Below, in pieces: positions 7,838 to 16,429 of a stretch of DNA of 55,755 nt (positions are counted from its first letter, which is position 1; each line of letters opens with the position of its first letter). Source of the stretch: Winogradskya humida (GTDB lineage: Bacteria; Actinomycetota; Actinomycetes; Mycobacteriales; Micromonosporaceae). The position numbers and the translations under genes are program-made. A model generated the notes under the pieces. The model did not search any database. It was not told the DNA's origin and worked only from the letters and a program-made list of their open reading frames with translations. The DNA lies in the NCBI RefSeq assembly GCF_016862215.1, contig NZ_BOMN01000070.1, positions 1 through 55,755 of the forward strand, written 5' to 3'.

Positions 7838-9331
7838 TTACCGGTGCTGGTGTGCCGCGCGGATCTTGGCCAGTGACGCCGGGGCCTTGACCGGGGTTTT
7901 GGCGGCTTTTGCGGCTTTTGCCCCGGCGGCGCTGTCCAGGGCGGGCTTGGCCGGCGTGTAGAGCCAGGTCTGGAACAGGTCGTCGAGCTGCAGCCCGGAG
8001 ATCTGCTCCGACAGCGCGATGAACTGCGCGGTGGTCGCGTGGTCGTAGCGGTGCTGGGCGACCCACGTCCGGAGGATCGCGAAGAAGTCGTCGTCGCCGA
8101 CGGCCTTGCGCAGCTGGTGCAGGGTCATCGCGCCGCGGTCGTACACCGCGCCGTCGAAGACGTTCGCCGGTCCCGGGTCACCCGGTTCGACGGTCCAGAA
8201 ATCGTCGGACTCGGTGGCGTACAGATAATCGAAGATCTCGTCCGCCGTGCCCTCGCCCTCCTTCTCCGACCAGAGCCACTCGGCGTAACTCGCGAACCCC
8301 TCGTTGAGCCAGATCTCCTTCCACTGCGCCACCGAGACCGCGTCACCGAACCACTGGTGACCGTTCTCGTGCACCACGACGTACGGGTTGGCACCGCTGC
8401 GGAAGAACGCGGCCGAATAGTTCGGGCGCGACTGGTTCTCCAGCGCGAACCCGAGCGACCCCGGCGGCGCGACAACCCCGCCGCGCGCGGTGAACGGCCA
8501 CGGCCCGAAGATCGTCGACTCCCAGTCGGTGATCTCGGCGGTCCGCTCCACGCTCGCCCGCGCCGCGGCCGCATAATCCTCGGGCAACAGCTGCGAGTAC
8601 GCGTTGATCACGGGCGTCCCGTCCGCGGTCACGTCCCGGGTGATGTCGTACTGCCCGATCGCGATGAACGCCAGATAGGTGGCCTGCGGCTTCGCCGAGC
8701 GCCAGTACCAGCGGCTCCACCCGAGCAGCTCCCGGGACGGGTTGCGCGGCTGCACGCCGTTGCTGATCACCTCGACGCCGTCGGGCACCGCGACGGACAC
8801 GTCGAACGTCGCCTTGTCACTCGGGTGATCGTTGCTCGGGAACCACCACCAGGCCTCCTCCGGCTCCCCGACCGCGAGGGCGCCGTCGGGCGTCCGGATC
8901 CACGCCGTGTATCCCGCGGCGACCTTGTTGGACGGCACCCCCGAATAGGTGACCACAACCGTCAGCGCCTGCCCCTTGGCAACCGCCCGCGCGGGCGTGA
9001 CGACCAGCTCGTGATCGCCCTGCCGCTGGAAGGTCGCGGCACGGTTGTTCACCCGGATCGAGGACACGTCGAGAATGAAGTCGAGGTTGAAGGAGCTGAG
9101 ATCCTGCTCGGCGCTCGCCAGGATCGTCGTCGTCCCGGTCAGCCGATCCTGATCCGGGTAGTACCGCAGCCGGATGTCGTAGTGGGACACGTCGTAGCCG
9201 CCGTTGCCATAATCGGGAAAATACTCATCCCCGAGGCCCGCCCCACCGGGCGCGGGCGCGGCAGCGGCGGGGGCGGCCGTCCCGGCGAGAGCCAGCACCG
9301 TGGCGGTAACCGCCACCAGTAGTCGTCGCAC
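7838..9331 (-). CDS. Secreted M1 family zinc metallopeptidase
   Basis: A 497-residue aminopeptidase-type enzyme. Residues 1-24 are a signal peptide with an AAPAAAA end. The zinc site reads VVHENGHQWFGD, with the third ligand Glu in WLNEGFASYAEW 18 residues on, exactly the M1 pattern HExxH-x18-E. The substrate-binding GxMEN motif is changed to GFALENQ. The protein stops soon after the catalytic domain, with a Lys/Ala-rich tail and no long C-terminal helical domain, as in compact secreted M1 members. The GTG at 9331 is chosen since GGAAGGAAG lies nine bases upstream; an ATG at 9373 would put unrelated residues before the signal peptide. Confidence 0.92.
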   Translation of the reverse strand: MRRLLVAVTATVLALAGTAAPAAAAPAPGGAGLGDEYFPDYGNGGYDVSHYDIRLRYYPDQDRLTGTTTILASAEQDLSSFNLDFILDVSSIRVNNRAATFQRQGDHELVVTPARAVAKGQALTVVVTYSGVPSNKVAAGYTAWIRTPDGALAVGEPEEAWWWFPSNDHPSDKATFDVSVAVPDGVEVISNGVQPRNPSRELLGWSRWYWRSAKPQATYLAFIAIGQYDITRDVTADGTPVINAYSQLLPEDYAAAARASVERTAEITDWESTIFGPWPFTARGGVVAPPGSLGFALENQSRPNYSAAFFRSGANPYVVVHENGHQWFGDAVSVAQWKEIWLNEGFASYAEWLWSEKEGEGTADEIFDYLYATESDDFWTVEPGDPGPANVFDGAVYDRGAMTLHQLRKAVGDDDFFAILRTWVAQHRYDHATTAQFIALSEQISGLQLDDLFQTWLYTPAKPALDSAAGAKAAKAAKTPVKAPASLAKIRAAHQHR

Positions 9332-9437
9332 GGTCGAGCTTCCTTCCGTCGAAGAACCAGTCAGCCCGAACATATCGAAGACAATCGCTCCCCGGGCCCC
9401 CGCACCACCCGCGATCTCAACAAATTACGGTAAACGC

Positions 9438-9542
9438 ATGGCCTCAATCACCGCCGAGACCGACATCGAAGCACCGCTCGCCACCGTCTGGGCCGGAGTG
9501 GACCGGGCCATCATCGAGATGAGGGCAGTCCTGGAAAGCTGA
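9438..9542 (+). pseudogene. 5' fragment of an SRPBCC-fold (polyketide cyclase/START-like) gene
   Basis: Thirty-four codons from ATG 9438 read like the beginning of an SRPBCC protein (MASITAETDIEAPLATVWAG: first beta strand, then the ApxxVWxxl helix). The reading frame then meets a stop and runs into the 3' end of the convergent gene at 9511. A whole member has about 140 residues, so this is most likely a truncated remnant. The match is short. Confidence 0.4.
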
Positions 9543-9951
9543 CCGCTTCCGCGAACCGGCGCATCTCCTCCCCCGGTTCCAGCCCGAACTCCACCCGCGC
9601 CGACCACCCTGTGTCGCCCCGGGGGTCCGCAGCTCGCAACGTCACGCCCAACGTCACCAGGGCGCGACCGTCGTGGCGGGCGTCCAGAGCCGCCGCGCCG
9701 TCCAGCGCCCGCCACCGGCGAACCCCGTGCCAGCCCTGCCAGTCGGCCGCGAGCTGCTCCACAAAGGCGGGCAGCAGCATCGCGATGTCGCCGCTCACCC
9801 CGTCGACCTGGGCCACTGTCGTGGCGGTCAGGCCCTCGTCGTGCAGCTCCATGGCAGCGGAGAAGATGTAGTCGTCTCCGTAGGAGTCGTGTGGCGGATG
9901 AACGACCCACCGCATGGCATCCGGCCTGCCCAGAACAAACCACTCACTCAT
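9511..9951 (-). CDS. DUF6228-like hypothetical protein
   Basis: A 146-residue soluble protein with no signal peptide. Alternating beta strands and the terms LVTLGVTLRAADP and TGWSARVEFGLEPGEEMRRF resemble actinobacterial DUF6228 proteins, of unknown function. A GATAAT box sits eight bases before the ATG. Its last 32 bases overlap the SRPBCC remnant on the other strand. Family name is from memory of the pattern and should be taken as likely rather than certain. Confidence 0.65.
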   Translation of the reverse strand: MSEWFVLGRPDAMRWVVHPPHDSYGDDYIFSAAMELHDEGLTATTVAQVDGVSGDIAMLLPAFVEQLAADWQGWHGVRRWRALDGAAALDARHDGRALVTLGVTLRAADPRGDTGWSARVEFGLEPGEEMRRFAEAVSFPGLPSSR

Positions 9952-9959
9952 GATCGGGC

Positions 9960-9965
9960 ATTATC
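9960..9965 (-). promoter_or_regulatory. -10 box for the DUF6228-like gene
   Basis: GATAAT on the minus strand, eight bases before the ATG at 9951, implying a very short or absent leader. The mannosyltransferase promoter faces the other way 40 bases off. Confidence 0.45.
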
Positions 9966-10005
9966 CCGCCGGGGTTGGCGGGCTCCGTTTCTGGCGCTGA
10001 GCCCC

Positions 10006-10011
10006 TACGAT
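10006..10011 (+). promoter_or_regulatory. -10 box of a leaderless promoter for the mannosyltransferase
   Basis: TACGAT followed by six bases and GTG at 10018, the classic actinobacterial leaderless layout. There is no ribosome-binding site before this start. Confidence 0.6.
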
Positions 10012-10017
10012 CGCGGG

Positions 10018-11598
10018 GTGACTGACGTGGCGGCGGCGGAGACCGGGACTGCAGCGGAGGTGGCCGCGCCGACCGCTGCCGGGGTGCGGGGCGTGCCGGA
10101 GGTTGTCCGGCGGCGGTTGGCGTCGTTGGAGAACTGGCTGGATCCGTATTCGTGGGTGGTTACCGCTGTGGTGGTGGCGATCGCGGCGGTGTTGCGGTTG
10201 AACGGGATCACCGGGGCGAAGGGGTATGTCTTCGACGAGGTGTATTACCCGACCGATGCGTGGGACATGCTGACGCACGGGGTGGAGTGGGATCCGGAGA
10301 AGACGAACGGGCCGGCGTACGTGGTGCATCCGCCTTTGGGGAAATGGCTGATCGCGCTCGGTGAGAAAGCGTTCGGGAACAATGAGCTGGGGTGGCGTTT
10401 TCCGGCGGCTGTCGCCGGGACGCTGATGATTCTCATTTTGATCCGGGTCGCCTACCGGATGTTCCACTCGATCGTGCTGGCCGGGACGGCCGGGCTGCTG
10501 ATGACGCTGGACGGCTTTCAGCTGGTGCTGTCGCGCACGTCGCTGCTGGACATTTTCCTGGGCCTTTTCGTGCTGGCCTCGTTCGCCGCGATCGTGCTCG
10601 ACCGCGACCATTATCGGCGCCGGTTACTGCACGCGCTGGAGGATTCCTACGACAGTGACAGCATGCCGGGAATGCCGCGGATCGTGCCGTGGTGGCTGCT
10701 CGTCGCGGGGGTGCTGCTCGGGCTGGCCTGCGGCGTGAAGTGGAGTGCTCTGTTCTTCCTGCCGTTCTTCGGTGCCCTGGTCGTGGTGTGGCGCGTGCAG
10801 GCGCGGCGCTCGGCGGGCATCGAGGGGTCGTGGCTCGCCGGGCTGGTCCGCGACCTGAGCTGGGGCGTGCTCAGCGTCGTGCTGACCCTCGTGACCTACC
10901 TGGCCACGTGGACCGGCTGGTTCGTCACGGACGACGGGTGGTTCCGGCACTTCCGGGAGGCGAACGGGCTCAGCGAACCGCCCGTGCTCGGCGCGCTGCT
11001 CAACCTGTGGCACTACCACCAGGAGGCGTACGGGTTCCACAGCGGCCTGACGTCGCACCACCCGTACCAATCGTGGCCGTGGCAGTGGCTGTTGCTGGGG
11101 CGTCCGGTCAACTTCTTCTTCCCGCTCAACGTGACGGGCTGCGGCGAAGCCAGATGCGCCCGGGAGATCCTGCTGCTCGGCACGCCGATCCTGTGGTGGT
11201 CGTTCCTGCCGGCGCTGGCCGCGCTGATCTGGTTCGGCATCGCCCGCCGCGACTGGCGCGCCTACGCCATCCTCACCGGCGCGGCGGCCGGCCTGCTCCC
11301 GTGGTTCTACTACGCGATCAAGGACGGCCGGACGATGTTCTCGTTCTACGCCCTGCCCGCCCTGCCGTTCCTGATCCTCGCCGTGGTCTACGCCCTGGGC
11401 GCCATCATGACCCCGCCCGAGGGGATGGCCACCGGCTCCGGCCGCACCGACCGGCAGCTGATCGGCGTCGTGGTCGCGGGCGTCTACGTCACCCTGGTCG
11501 CCCTCTGCTTCGCCTACTTCTACCCGCTCTTCGTCGGCCAGATCATCCCGTACGACAGCTGGCTCTCCCGATTGTGGCTGGGCAACCGCTGGTTCTGA
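10018..11598 (+). CDS. pmt: Dolichyl-phosphate-mannose--protein mannosyltransferase (PMT, GT39)
   Basis: Transfers mannose from polyprenyl-phosphate-mannose to Ser/Thr of exported proteins. The 526-residue protein has a cytoplasmic N-terminus, a first membrane helix near residue 45, then the conserved extracytoplasmic acidic motif GYVFDEVYYPTDAW (Asp-Glu near residue 77) and VHPPLGKWLIALGE. About ten further membrane helices follow, with a large loop containing HYHQEAYGFHSGLTSHHPY and PYQSWPWQWLLLGRPV, the typical PMT signature. This matches the single-copy actinobacterial enzyme related to mycobacterial Rv1002c. The GTG at 10018 has a leaderless -10 box. Likely acceptors include the secreted proteins of this window, but that is conjecture. 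Confidence 0.93.
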   Translation: MTDVAAAETGTAAEVAAPTAAGVRGVPEVVRRRLASLENWLDPYSWVVTAVVVAIAAVLRLNGITGAKGYVFDEVYYPTDAWDMLTHGVEWDPEKTNGPAYVVHPPLGKWLIALGEKAFGNNELGWRFPAAVAGTLMILILIRVAYRMFHSIVLAGTAGLLMTLDGFQLVLSRTSLLDIFLGLFVLASFAAIVLDRDHYRRRLLHALEDSYDSDSMPGMPRIVPWWLLVAGVLLGLACGVKWSALFFLPFFGALVVVWRVQARRSAGIEGSWLAGLVRDLSWGVLSVVLTLVTYLATWTGWFVTDDGWFRHFREANGLSEPPVLGALLNLWHYHQEAYGFHSGLTSHHPYQSWPWQWLLLGRPVNFFFPLNVTGCGEARCAREILLLGTPILWWSFLPALAALIWFGIARRDWRAYAILTGAAAGLLPWFYYAIKDGRTMFSFYALPALPFLILAVVYALGAIMTPPEGMATGSGRTDRQLIGVVVAGVYVTLVALCFAYFYPLFVGQIIPYDSWLSRLWLGNRWF

Positions 11599-11601
11599 GC
11601 G

Positions 11602-11943
11602 TCAGCCCTGGTAGCCGAGGGCGGGTGAGCCTGTGCTGATGCGGACCGGGTAGCCCCATCGGGTGAGGGCCTGGACCACCTTGGCCGCGCCGGGAGGGTT
11701 GGCGGAGTGGACGAAGACGGCGCCCACGTCGAGCGGCGTCCCCTCGAAGGCGGCCCTTTCCAGGACCTCGACCACCGGCCAGATCGTGTCGTCGCCGCCG
11801 AGGTCGTGGTCGAGCCAGAGCTCGTCGATCCGCGACCCGCGCAGCGCCGTGAGCAGCGTGACCCCTTCGGCGCTGGTGCGGGCGACCGTGGCGGGGCGAC
11901 CGTCGGTGAAGTCCCGGAGGTCGTCCACGAGCACGGTTGTCAC
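11602..11943 (-). CDS. cREC (cyclic-phosphate processing receiver-like) domain protein
   Basis: A 113-residue single-domain protein with receiver-like fold elements. Motifs are VDDLRDF at the N-terminus, ELWLDHDLGGDDT around residue 42 and VFVHSANPPGAAKVVQALTR around residue 78. These fit the cREC family, which conserves the LDHDLG and VHSxNPxGA motifs and is thought to act on cyclic-phosphate RNA ends or in nucleotide-based signalling. The GTG start at 11943 is leaderless by position. It converges on the mannosyltransferase, three bases away. Confidence 0.75.
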   Translation of the reverse strand: MTTVLVDDLRDFTDGRPATVARTSAEGVTLLTALRGSRIDELWLDHDLGGDDTIWPVVEVLERAAFEGTPLDVGAVFVHSANPPGAAKVVQALTRWGYPVRISTGSPALGYQG

Positions 11944-11949
11944 GGCACC

Positions 11950-11955
11950 AGGATA
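11950..11955 (-). promoter_or_regulatory. -10 box of a leaderless promoter for the cREC gene
   Basis: TATCCT on the minus strand followed by six bases and the GTG start at 11943. Confidence 0.6.
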
Positions 11956-12047
11956 GGGCTGTGGGGTGTCACCCGGGCGGGGAGTTCCCCGGGTCGGGCG
12001 GGACGGGTTGGATAGAGCGTTGAGGGGGACCGGCCGGCGGGGGGCGG

Positions 12048-13112
12048 ATGTCGACGAACGCGCCGATCGGACGGCTGACGAACTACGATCCGCGGCGGGC
12101 CGGGCGGTACCGGCTGGTCGGGCGGCTGGGCCGGGGTGGGCAGGGCACCGTCTATCTGGGTGAGGACGAGGACGGCGGGTTCGCTGCCGTGAAGGTTCTC
12201 AATGTCGACGTGCGGCTGGACGCGCGTGCGCGGGAACGGTTTCTGCGGGAGATCGCGGCGGCGCGGCAGGTGGCGTCGTTCTGCACGGCGCAGATTCTCG
12301 ATGTCGACGTGGACGGCGATCCGCCCTACGTGGCGAGTGAGTTCATCGAGGGGCGCAATCTCGGTGACGAGGTCACGCTGCACGGGCCGCTGCACGGGAG
12401 CCGGTTGGAGCGGATGGCCATCAGTACGATCACCGCGCTGGCCGCGATCCACCAGGCCGGGGTGGTGCACTGCGATTTCAAGCCGGGCAACGTGGTCTGC
12501 GGCCCGGACGGCGCGCGGGTGATCGATTTCGGGATCGCGCGGGCGGCCGGGGACGCGGGGCATTCGACGGTGGTGGGGTCGCCGTCGTACATGTCGCCGG
12601 AGCGGTACGCCAATGCCGGTGTGGGCCCGCCCGCCGACGTCTTCGCGTGGGCCGCGACGGTCGCGTTCGCCGCGAGCGGGGAGCCCCCGTTCGGCACCGG
12701 CTCCATGCCCGCGATCATGAACAGGGTGCTGAACGAGCCGCCGCGGTTGCCGGGGCTCGGTTCCGCGATGGACGAGCTGCTCCGCGACTGCCTGCGCAAA
12801 GATCCGGGGGCCCGCCCGCAGGCCCGCGAGGCGTTGCTGCGACTGGTCGAGGGCCGCGGGCCGGTGCAGGACGCCCGGCTGGCCGAGTCCGTACAGCTGG
12901 TCACGCAGGTCGTCCCCCGCGAGCACCCGCGACCCCACCGCGATGTGGCGGGCATCGTGCTCGCCGTTGTCATGGGCGCGGCCGGCGCTCTCGCCGGCTA
13001 CCAGGTCACGCACGAGGTCCCGCCCGCGGCGATCCTCGGTGGCGCCGCGCTCGCCGCCACCTATCTCGTCCGGACGATGTTCGCCGGCAGAGAGTCCGCC
13101 CGTGTCCCGTAA
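12048..13112 (+). CDS. Membrane-anchored Ser/Thr protein kinase
   Basis: A 354-residue kinase. The Gly-rich loop is GRLGRGGQGTVY (residues 26-36), catalytic Lys49 lies in FAAVKVL, the catalytic loop is HCDFKPGNV (141-149), DFG is at 160-162, and SPSYMSPERY marks the activation end. Cys142 replaces the Arg of HRD, making this a non-RD kinase probably not dependent on activation-loop phosphorylation. After the kinase domain (to about 275) two hydrophobic helices occur near 305-345. There is no extracellular sensor of its own. The 3' end overlaps the start of the binding-protein/VWA gene by 11 bases, suggesting that protein supplies the sensing part. Confidence 0.92.
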   Translation: MSTNAPIGRLTNYDPRRAGRYRLVGRLGRGGQGTVYLGEDEDGGFAAVKVLNVDVRLDARARERFLREIAAARQVASFCTAQILDVDVDGDPPYVASEFIEGRNLGDEVTLHGPLHGSRLERMAISTITALAAIHQAGVVHCDFKPGNVVCGPDGARVIDFGIARAAGDAGHSTVVGSPSYMSPERYANAGVGPPADVFAWAATVAFAASGEPPFGTGSMPAIMNRVLNEPPRLPGLGSAMDELLRDCLRKDPGARPQAREALLRLVEGRGPVQDARLAESVQLVTQVVPREHPRPHRDVAGIVLAVVMGAAGALAGYQVTHEVPPAAILGGAALAATYLVRTMFAGRESARVP

Positions 13113-14856
13113 CTGGAAGTCGTATCTGAGCGCGCTGCTCACCGGTGTCCTGGTGATCGGCGGTGGTACCACGTATCTGCGGTGGGGGCGTGCTCACTGC
13201 GTACCCGTGGCGGTCACGTCCTCGACCGAGAAGGCCGGCCTGATCACGCAGCTCGCCGCCCGCTTCGAGAAGGTTTCCCGGTCCGGGGGTTGTGTGTCGG
13301 TCACGGTCGACGGCGTCAACTCCGGACAGGCGGCGACGGCTCTCGCGCAGGGCTGGACCGGCGAGGCCGCGGCCGGGCATCCGCGCCGGCCCGACGTCTG
13401 GCTGCCCAGCTCGTCGATGTGGGTGACCAAGCTACGGGCCATTCCCGCGTACGCCGGGCTGCCGGCCGCTCCGCAGTCGGTGGCCCACAGCCCGCTGGTG
13501 ATCGTCATGCGCCGGGAGATGGCCACGGCGCTCGGCTGGCCCGGACGCCCGCTCACCTGGAGTGACGTGCTGAGCCTGGACAAGGACGCCTGGTCCCGGC
13601 GGGGCCACGACGAGTGGGGCCGGTTCACGTACGCGAAGGACGACCCGACGCAGTCCACCTCCGGACTCGCCGCGACCGTCGCCACGTTCTACGCCGCAGC
13701 GGGCAAGACCACCGGTGGTTTCACCGAGGCGGACACGCGCTCGCCCGAAGTCCAGCACGCGGTACGCAGGGTCGAGGCCAACGTCGTCGCCCACCCGCCG
13801 GACATCGTGGACTACATCGGGCAGCTCCAGGGCTCGCCCGCCGACATCAGCGCCGTCGTGCTGCAGGAGCAGGTGGCCTACCTGCACAACACGAGCGTCA
13901 CGGCGCCCGGGCGGCGGTTCGTCGCGATCCACCCGAGCGACGGCACGCTGGTGATGGATCATCCGTTCGTGACCATGCCCGGGACGAGCGGGCCGGTGCG
14001 GGACGCCGCCGCAGACTTCCTCGCGTACCTGCGGGAGCAGCACGCCGCCTTCGCCGCCGCGGGTTTCCGCGACACGGTCGACCAGGCGCCGGCCCCGGTC
14101 GCGGACTCGCTCGGTTTCGCCGCCGACCAGCGGTCGAGCACCATGCCGTTGCCGTCCGCGGCGGTGATGGACGCCGTCCTCGCGCAGTGGAAGACACTGA
14201 GCAAACGGGCGAACATCCTGCTCGTGGTCGACAAGTCCGGGTCGATGGCGGCGGCCAGCGGGATCCCGGGCGGCGGCACCCGGATGGACGCCGCGAAGCA
14301 GGCCCTGCGCGACAACCTGCGCCTGCTGAACCCGGACGACCAGGTGGGGCTCTGGTCGTTCGCGTCCGACCCGGCCGGCCTGCACCCGCAGCTGCGCATG
14401 CCGGCGCCGCTGGGCCCGACCACCGACCTGGACGCGGTGATCGGGTCGGACGCGCTGAACCCCGCGAGATATCCGTACAACGACACGGCGTTGTGCGTGA
14501 CGATCCGGGACGCGCAACGGGCCGTGCTCGACCGGCTGCCACCGGAGGACCCCGCCAACCTGACGGTCAACGCGGTGGTGGTGCTGACCGACGGGCGTGA
14601 CGACTACGACACCGGGCAGTGCCGCATGTCGCGCTCGGACCGGGGCAGGGGCGCGTACCTGGGTGACACCCTGCGCAAGGCCGATCCGGACCAGCGGGTC
14701 CAGGTCTTCGGCATCGCTTTCGGCGAGGCCGACCAGGCCGCCCTCAAGACGATCGCCAACGGTACGGGCGGAGTCTCCCTCGACGCCACCCGGCACCCCG
14801 AGAAGATCCGCACCGCCTTCGCCGACATCTTCACCACCCTGTCGACGCCTTCCTAA
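13102..14856 (+). CDS. Membrane-anchored solute-binding and VWA domain fusion
   Basis: A 584-residue protein with one N-terminal helix (residues 8-24) leaving the rest outside the cell. Residues about 35-335 have the shape of an ABC-type extracellular binding domain (AGLITQLAARFEKVS, PDVWLPSSSMW, HSPLVIVMRREMATALGWPG). Residues about 370-580 are a von Willebrand A domain with an intact metal site: Asp377, Ser379 and Ser381 in LLVVDKSGSM, then the downstream Thr/Asp positions in VVLTDGRDD. Cys residues are few. The GTG at 13102 lies inside the end of the kinase gene, so translation is coupled. A role as ligand-dependent partner of the kinase is inferred from this overlap. Confidence 0.85.
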   Translation: MSRNWKSYLSALLTGVLVIGGGTTYLRWGRAHCVPVAVTSSTEKAGLITQLAARFEKVSRSGGCVSVTVDGVNSGQAATALAQGWTGEAAAGHPRRPDVWLPSSSMWVTKLRAIPAYAGLPAAPQSVAHSPLVIVMRREMATALGWPGRPLTWSDVLSLDKDAWSRRGHDEWGRFTYAKDDPTQSTSGLAATVATFYAAAGKTTGGFTEADTRSPEVQHAVRRVEANVVAHPPDIVDYIGQLQGSPADISAVVLQEQVAYLHNTSVTAPGRRFVAIHPSDGTLVMDHPFVTMPGTSGPVRDAAADFLAYLREQHAAFAAAGFRDTVDQAPAPVADSLGFAADQRSSTMPLPSAAVMDAVLAQWKTLSKRANILLVVDKSGSMAAASGIPGGGTRMDAAKQALRDNLRLLNPDDQVGLWSFASDPAGLHPQLRMPAPLGPTTDLDAVIGSDALNPARYPYNDTALCVTIRDAQRAVLDRLPPEDPANLTVNAVVVLTDGRDDYDTGQCRMSRSDRGRGAYLGDTLRKADPDQRVQVFGIAFGEADQAALKTIANGTGGVSLDATRHPEKIRTAFADIFTTLSTPS

Positions 14857-15200
14857 CCAAGAATTGTGTACAGCGCGGTGATCCGTCCGTCCTCCACGAT
14901 GGACACATCCGTGCCGCTCGCGACCGGCGGCTGACCCTCGGGGCCGAAGTTCCAGGCGAGCAACGCGAGGTTGCCGGCGACGCGCACTTCGCCGGCGGCG
15001 CTGAACACGAACCCGGGGGCGCTGTCGAGCAGCCGCTGCGCCTTCTCGTTGAGCGCCGCCCGGCCGACGACGGCCTCCTCGGGGTCGGTGAAGGTCACGT
15101 TCTCCGCGAACACCTCGTTGATCGCGGCGGCCCGCGCTTCGGGGTCACGCTCGCCGAAGACGTCGAGCAGGTTGCGGCGGGCGAGTTCGGTGAGGTCCAT
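14853..15200 (-). CDS. NTF2-like (SnoaL-type) protein
   Basis: A 115-residue cone-shaped alpha/beta barrel protein. Typical features are the N-terminal helix with DLTELARRNLLDVFGERDPE, the phrase FAENVTFTDPEEAVVGRAAL, and strands around LALLAWNFGPEGQPPVASG. Members are isomerases, hydrolases or ligand binders, so no reaction can be assigned. The ATG at 15200 has AAGGA eight bases upstream. It diverges from a MarR gene across a 76-base gap carrying two matching palindromes, so MarR control is likely. Its stop overlaps the VWA gene by four bases. Confidence 0.88.
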   Translation of the reverse strand: MDLTELARRNLLDVFGERDPEARAAAINEVFAENVTFTDPEEAVVGRAALNEKAQRLLDSAPGFVFSAAGEVRVAGNLALLAWNFGPEGQPPVASGTDVSIVEDGRITALYTILG

Positions 15201-15220
15201 CGGGGCATCCTTCGAAGTAG

Positions 15221-15255
15221 TTGCGCTGGCAAGCAGATGGTACTTGCTCTGGCAA
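15221..15255. promoter_or_regulatory. Pair of palindromic operators, probably for the MarR regulator
   Basis: TTGCGCTGGCAA (15221-15232) and TTGCTCTGGCAA (15244-15255) differ at one base and each pairs TTGC with GCAA around four bases. Their starts are 23 bases apart, about two helical turns. They fill the gap between the divergent NTF2-like and MarR genes. Confidence 0.7.
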
Positions 15256-15276
15256 GGACTGTGCGAGGATGCCGGC

Positions 15277-15795
15277 ATGGGTGTCCCTCCGGCTCCACCG
15301 CCGTCCGCTACGCCGTCCGCTACGCCTTCCGCTCCGCTTTCGGCCGGAGAAGAGCGGCTCTGGCGCGCCGTCATGCGACTGCTCTTCGTGCTGCCCCGGG
15401 CCCTTGACCAGGACCTGCAGGACCGGACCGGCCTGAACAGCTCGCGCTACGGGGTGCTGTTCAATCTCTCCGAGGCCCCGGAGCGGACCCTGCGGATGAA
15501 CGAGCTCGCCGGGCTGACCGCCCTGTCCGCGAGCCGGATGACCCGGGTCGTCGACTCGCTGGAGGCCGCGGGATACGTACGCCGCTCCCCCGCCGAGCAG
15601 GACGGCCGCGGCTTCCTGGTCACCCTGACCCCCGACGGTCTTCAGCGTCTGCAAGAAGCCTGGCCGGAACACCTGCGAAGCGCCCGCGACCGCGTCATGT
15701 CCCACGTGTCAGGGAGCGCGATCGACGTCGCCGCCCTGACCGAGCTCATGGAACAGATCGTGCAGCACTCCGAGCGGCCGTCAGCCACCAAGTGA
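15277..15795 (+). CDS. MarR family transcriptional regulator
   Basis: A 172-residue winged-helix regulator. The first 20 residues are Pro/Ser/Ala-rich with repeats of SATP. The DNA-binding domain (about residues 55-120) shows LRMNELAGLTALSASRMTRV as the recognition region, then the wing EQDGRGFLVTLTPDG with the conserved DxRxxxxxLT pattern. Dimer helices lie at both ends. It is divergent from the NTF2-like gene and two near-identical palindromes lie between them, so it probably represses both. No Cys suitable for redox sensing is present, so a small-molecule ligand is likely. Confidence 0.92.
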   Translation: MGVPPAPPPSATPSATPSAPLSAGEERLWRAVMRLLFVLPRALDQDLQDRTGLNSSRYGVLFNLSEAPERTLRMNELAGLTALSASRMTRVVDSLEAAGYVRRSPAEQDGRGFLVTLTPDGLQRLQEAWPEHLRSARDRVMSHVSGSAIDVAALTELMEQIVQHSERPSATK

Positions 15796-16422
15796 TGCCA
15801 CCGCAATCGCGGTGACCGTGACGAGGGCCGCCTGATTGCTTTTCAGGGTCGTGCCATGGGCGGTGCTGACGACCATCATCATGGCGCCGTGAGTGACGAA
15901 GGAATGGCAGTTGATGAAGGGATCCGCATCCCTCTTGTCAATCTCCCGGCAATATCCGAACGCACCGCCCGCGAGCGCGACCGTCCCCTTCACCGTGGAT
16001 TTCGTGTCGAGGTCATCCGTCCAGGACTTGCAGGTTTCGTACGCCTTTCGCACCGCCTCAACCGGTGTCGGCGCGCTGCCGTTCCAGACGTGCACCACCT
16101 CGTTGACCCACCACCCGTTGCCCTTCCAGGTCCGGGAATCGTCGTAATGCACACTCCGGAAGTCCTCCGGGTTCATGATTTCGCTACGACAGACGTCCGA
16201 GACGACGTACTGCGCGTCGTCGTCCTCCCCGTCGGGCTTCTTGATGCCCAGCGACGCGAGACCGCCGGCGGGGATCAGCGCGTCCTTCACCGACCTCTTC
16301 AGCCCCGCGCGGTCCAGGGCCGGCGTCGTCACGACCGGCGGAGACTCGACTGTGGCCGGTGGCGTCGCGGCATCGCAGCCCGCCAGCAGAGTCAGCAGAA
16401 CGGCGGCGGCTGTGCGCTTCAT
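15781..16422 (-). CDS. Lipoprotein of unknown function
   Basis: A 213-residue protein with a lipobox TLLAGC (Cys16) after MKRTAAAVL. The mature part is rich in charged residues and has three further Cys (VSDVCRSE, YETCKSW, GYCREI), perhaps disulfide bonded, and a hydrophobic C-terminal stretch (ALVTVTAIAVASLGG). No family was recognised. GAGGT precedes the ATG. Its start is seven bases after the stop of the VOC gene, so they form an operon. The 3' end overlaps the MarR gene by 15 bases. Confidence 0.8.
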   Translation of the reverse strand: MKRTAAAVLLTLLAGCDAATPPATVESPPVVTTPALDRAGLKRSVKDALIPAGGLASLGIKKPDGEDDDAQYVVSDVCRSEIMNPEDFRSVHYDDSRTWKGNGWWVNEVVHVWNGSAPTPVEAVRKAYETCKSWTDDLDTKSTVKGTVALAGGAFGYCREIDKRDADPFINCHSFVTHGAMMMVVSTAHGTTLKSNQAALVTVTAIAVASLGG

Positions 16423-16429
16423 GCGTACC

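Noticed and set aside
9300..9437. A coding frame leading into the SRPBCC fragment from 9300
   Set aside because: It runs antisense through the peptidase signal-peptide region and has no homology before ATG 9438.
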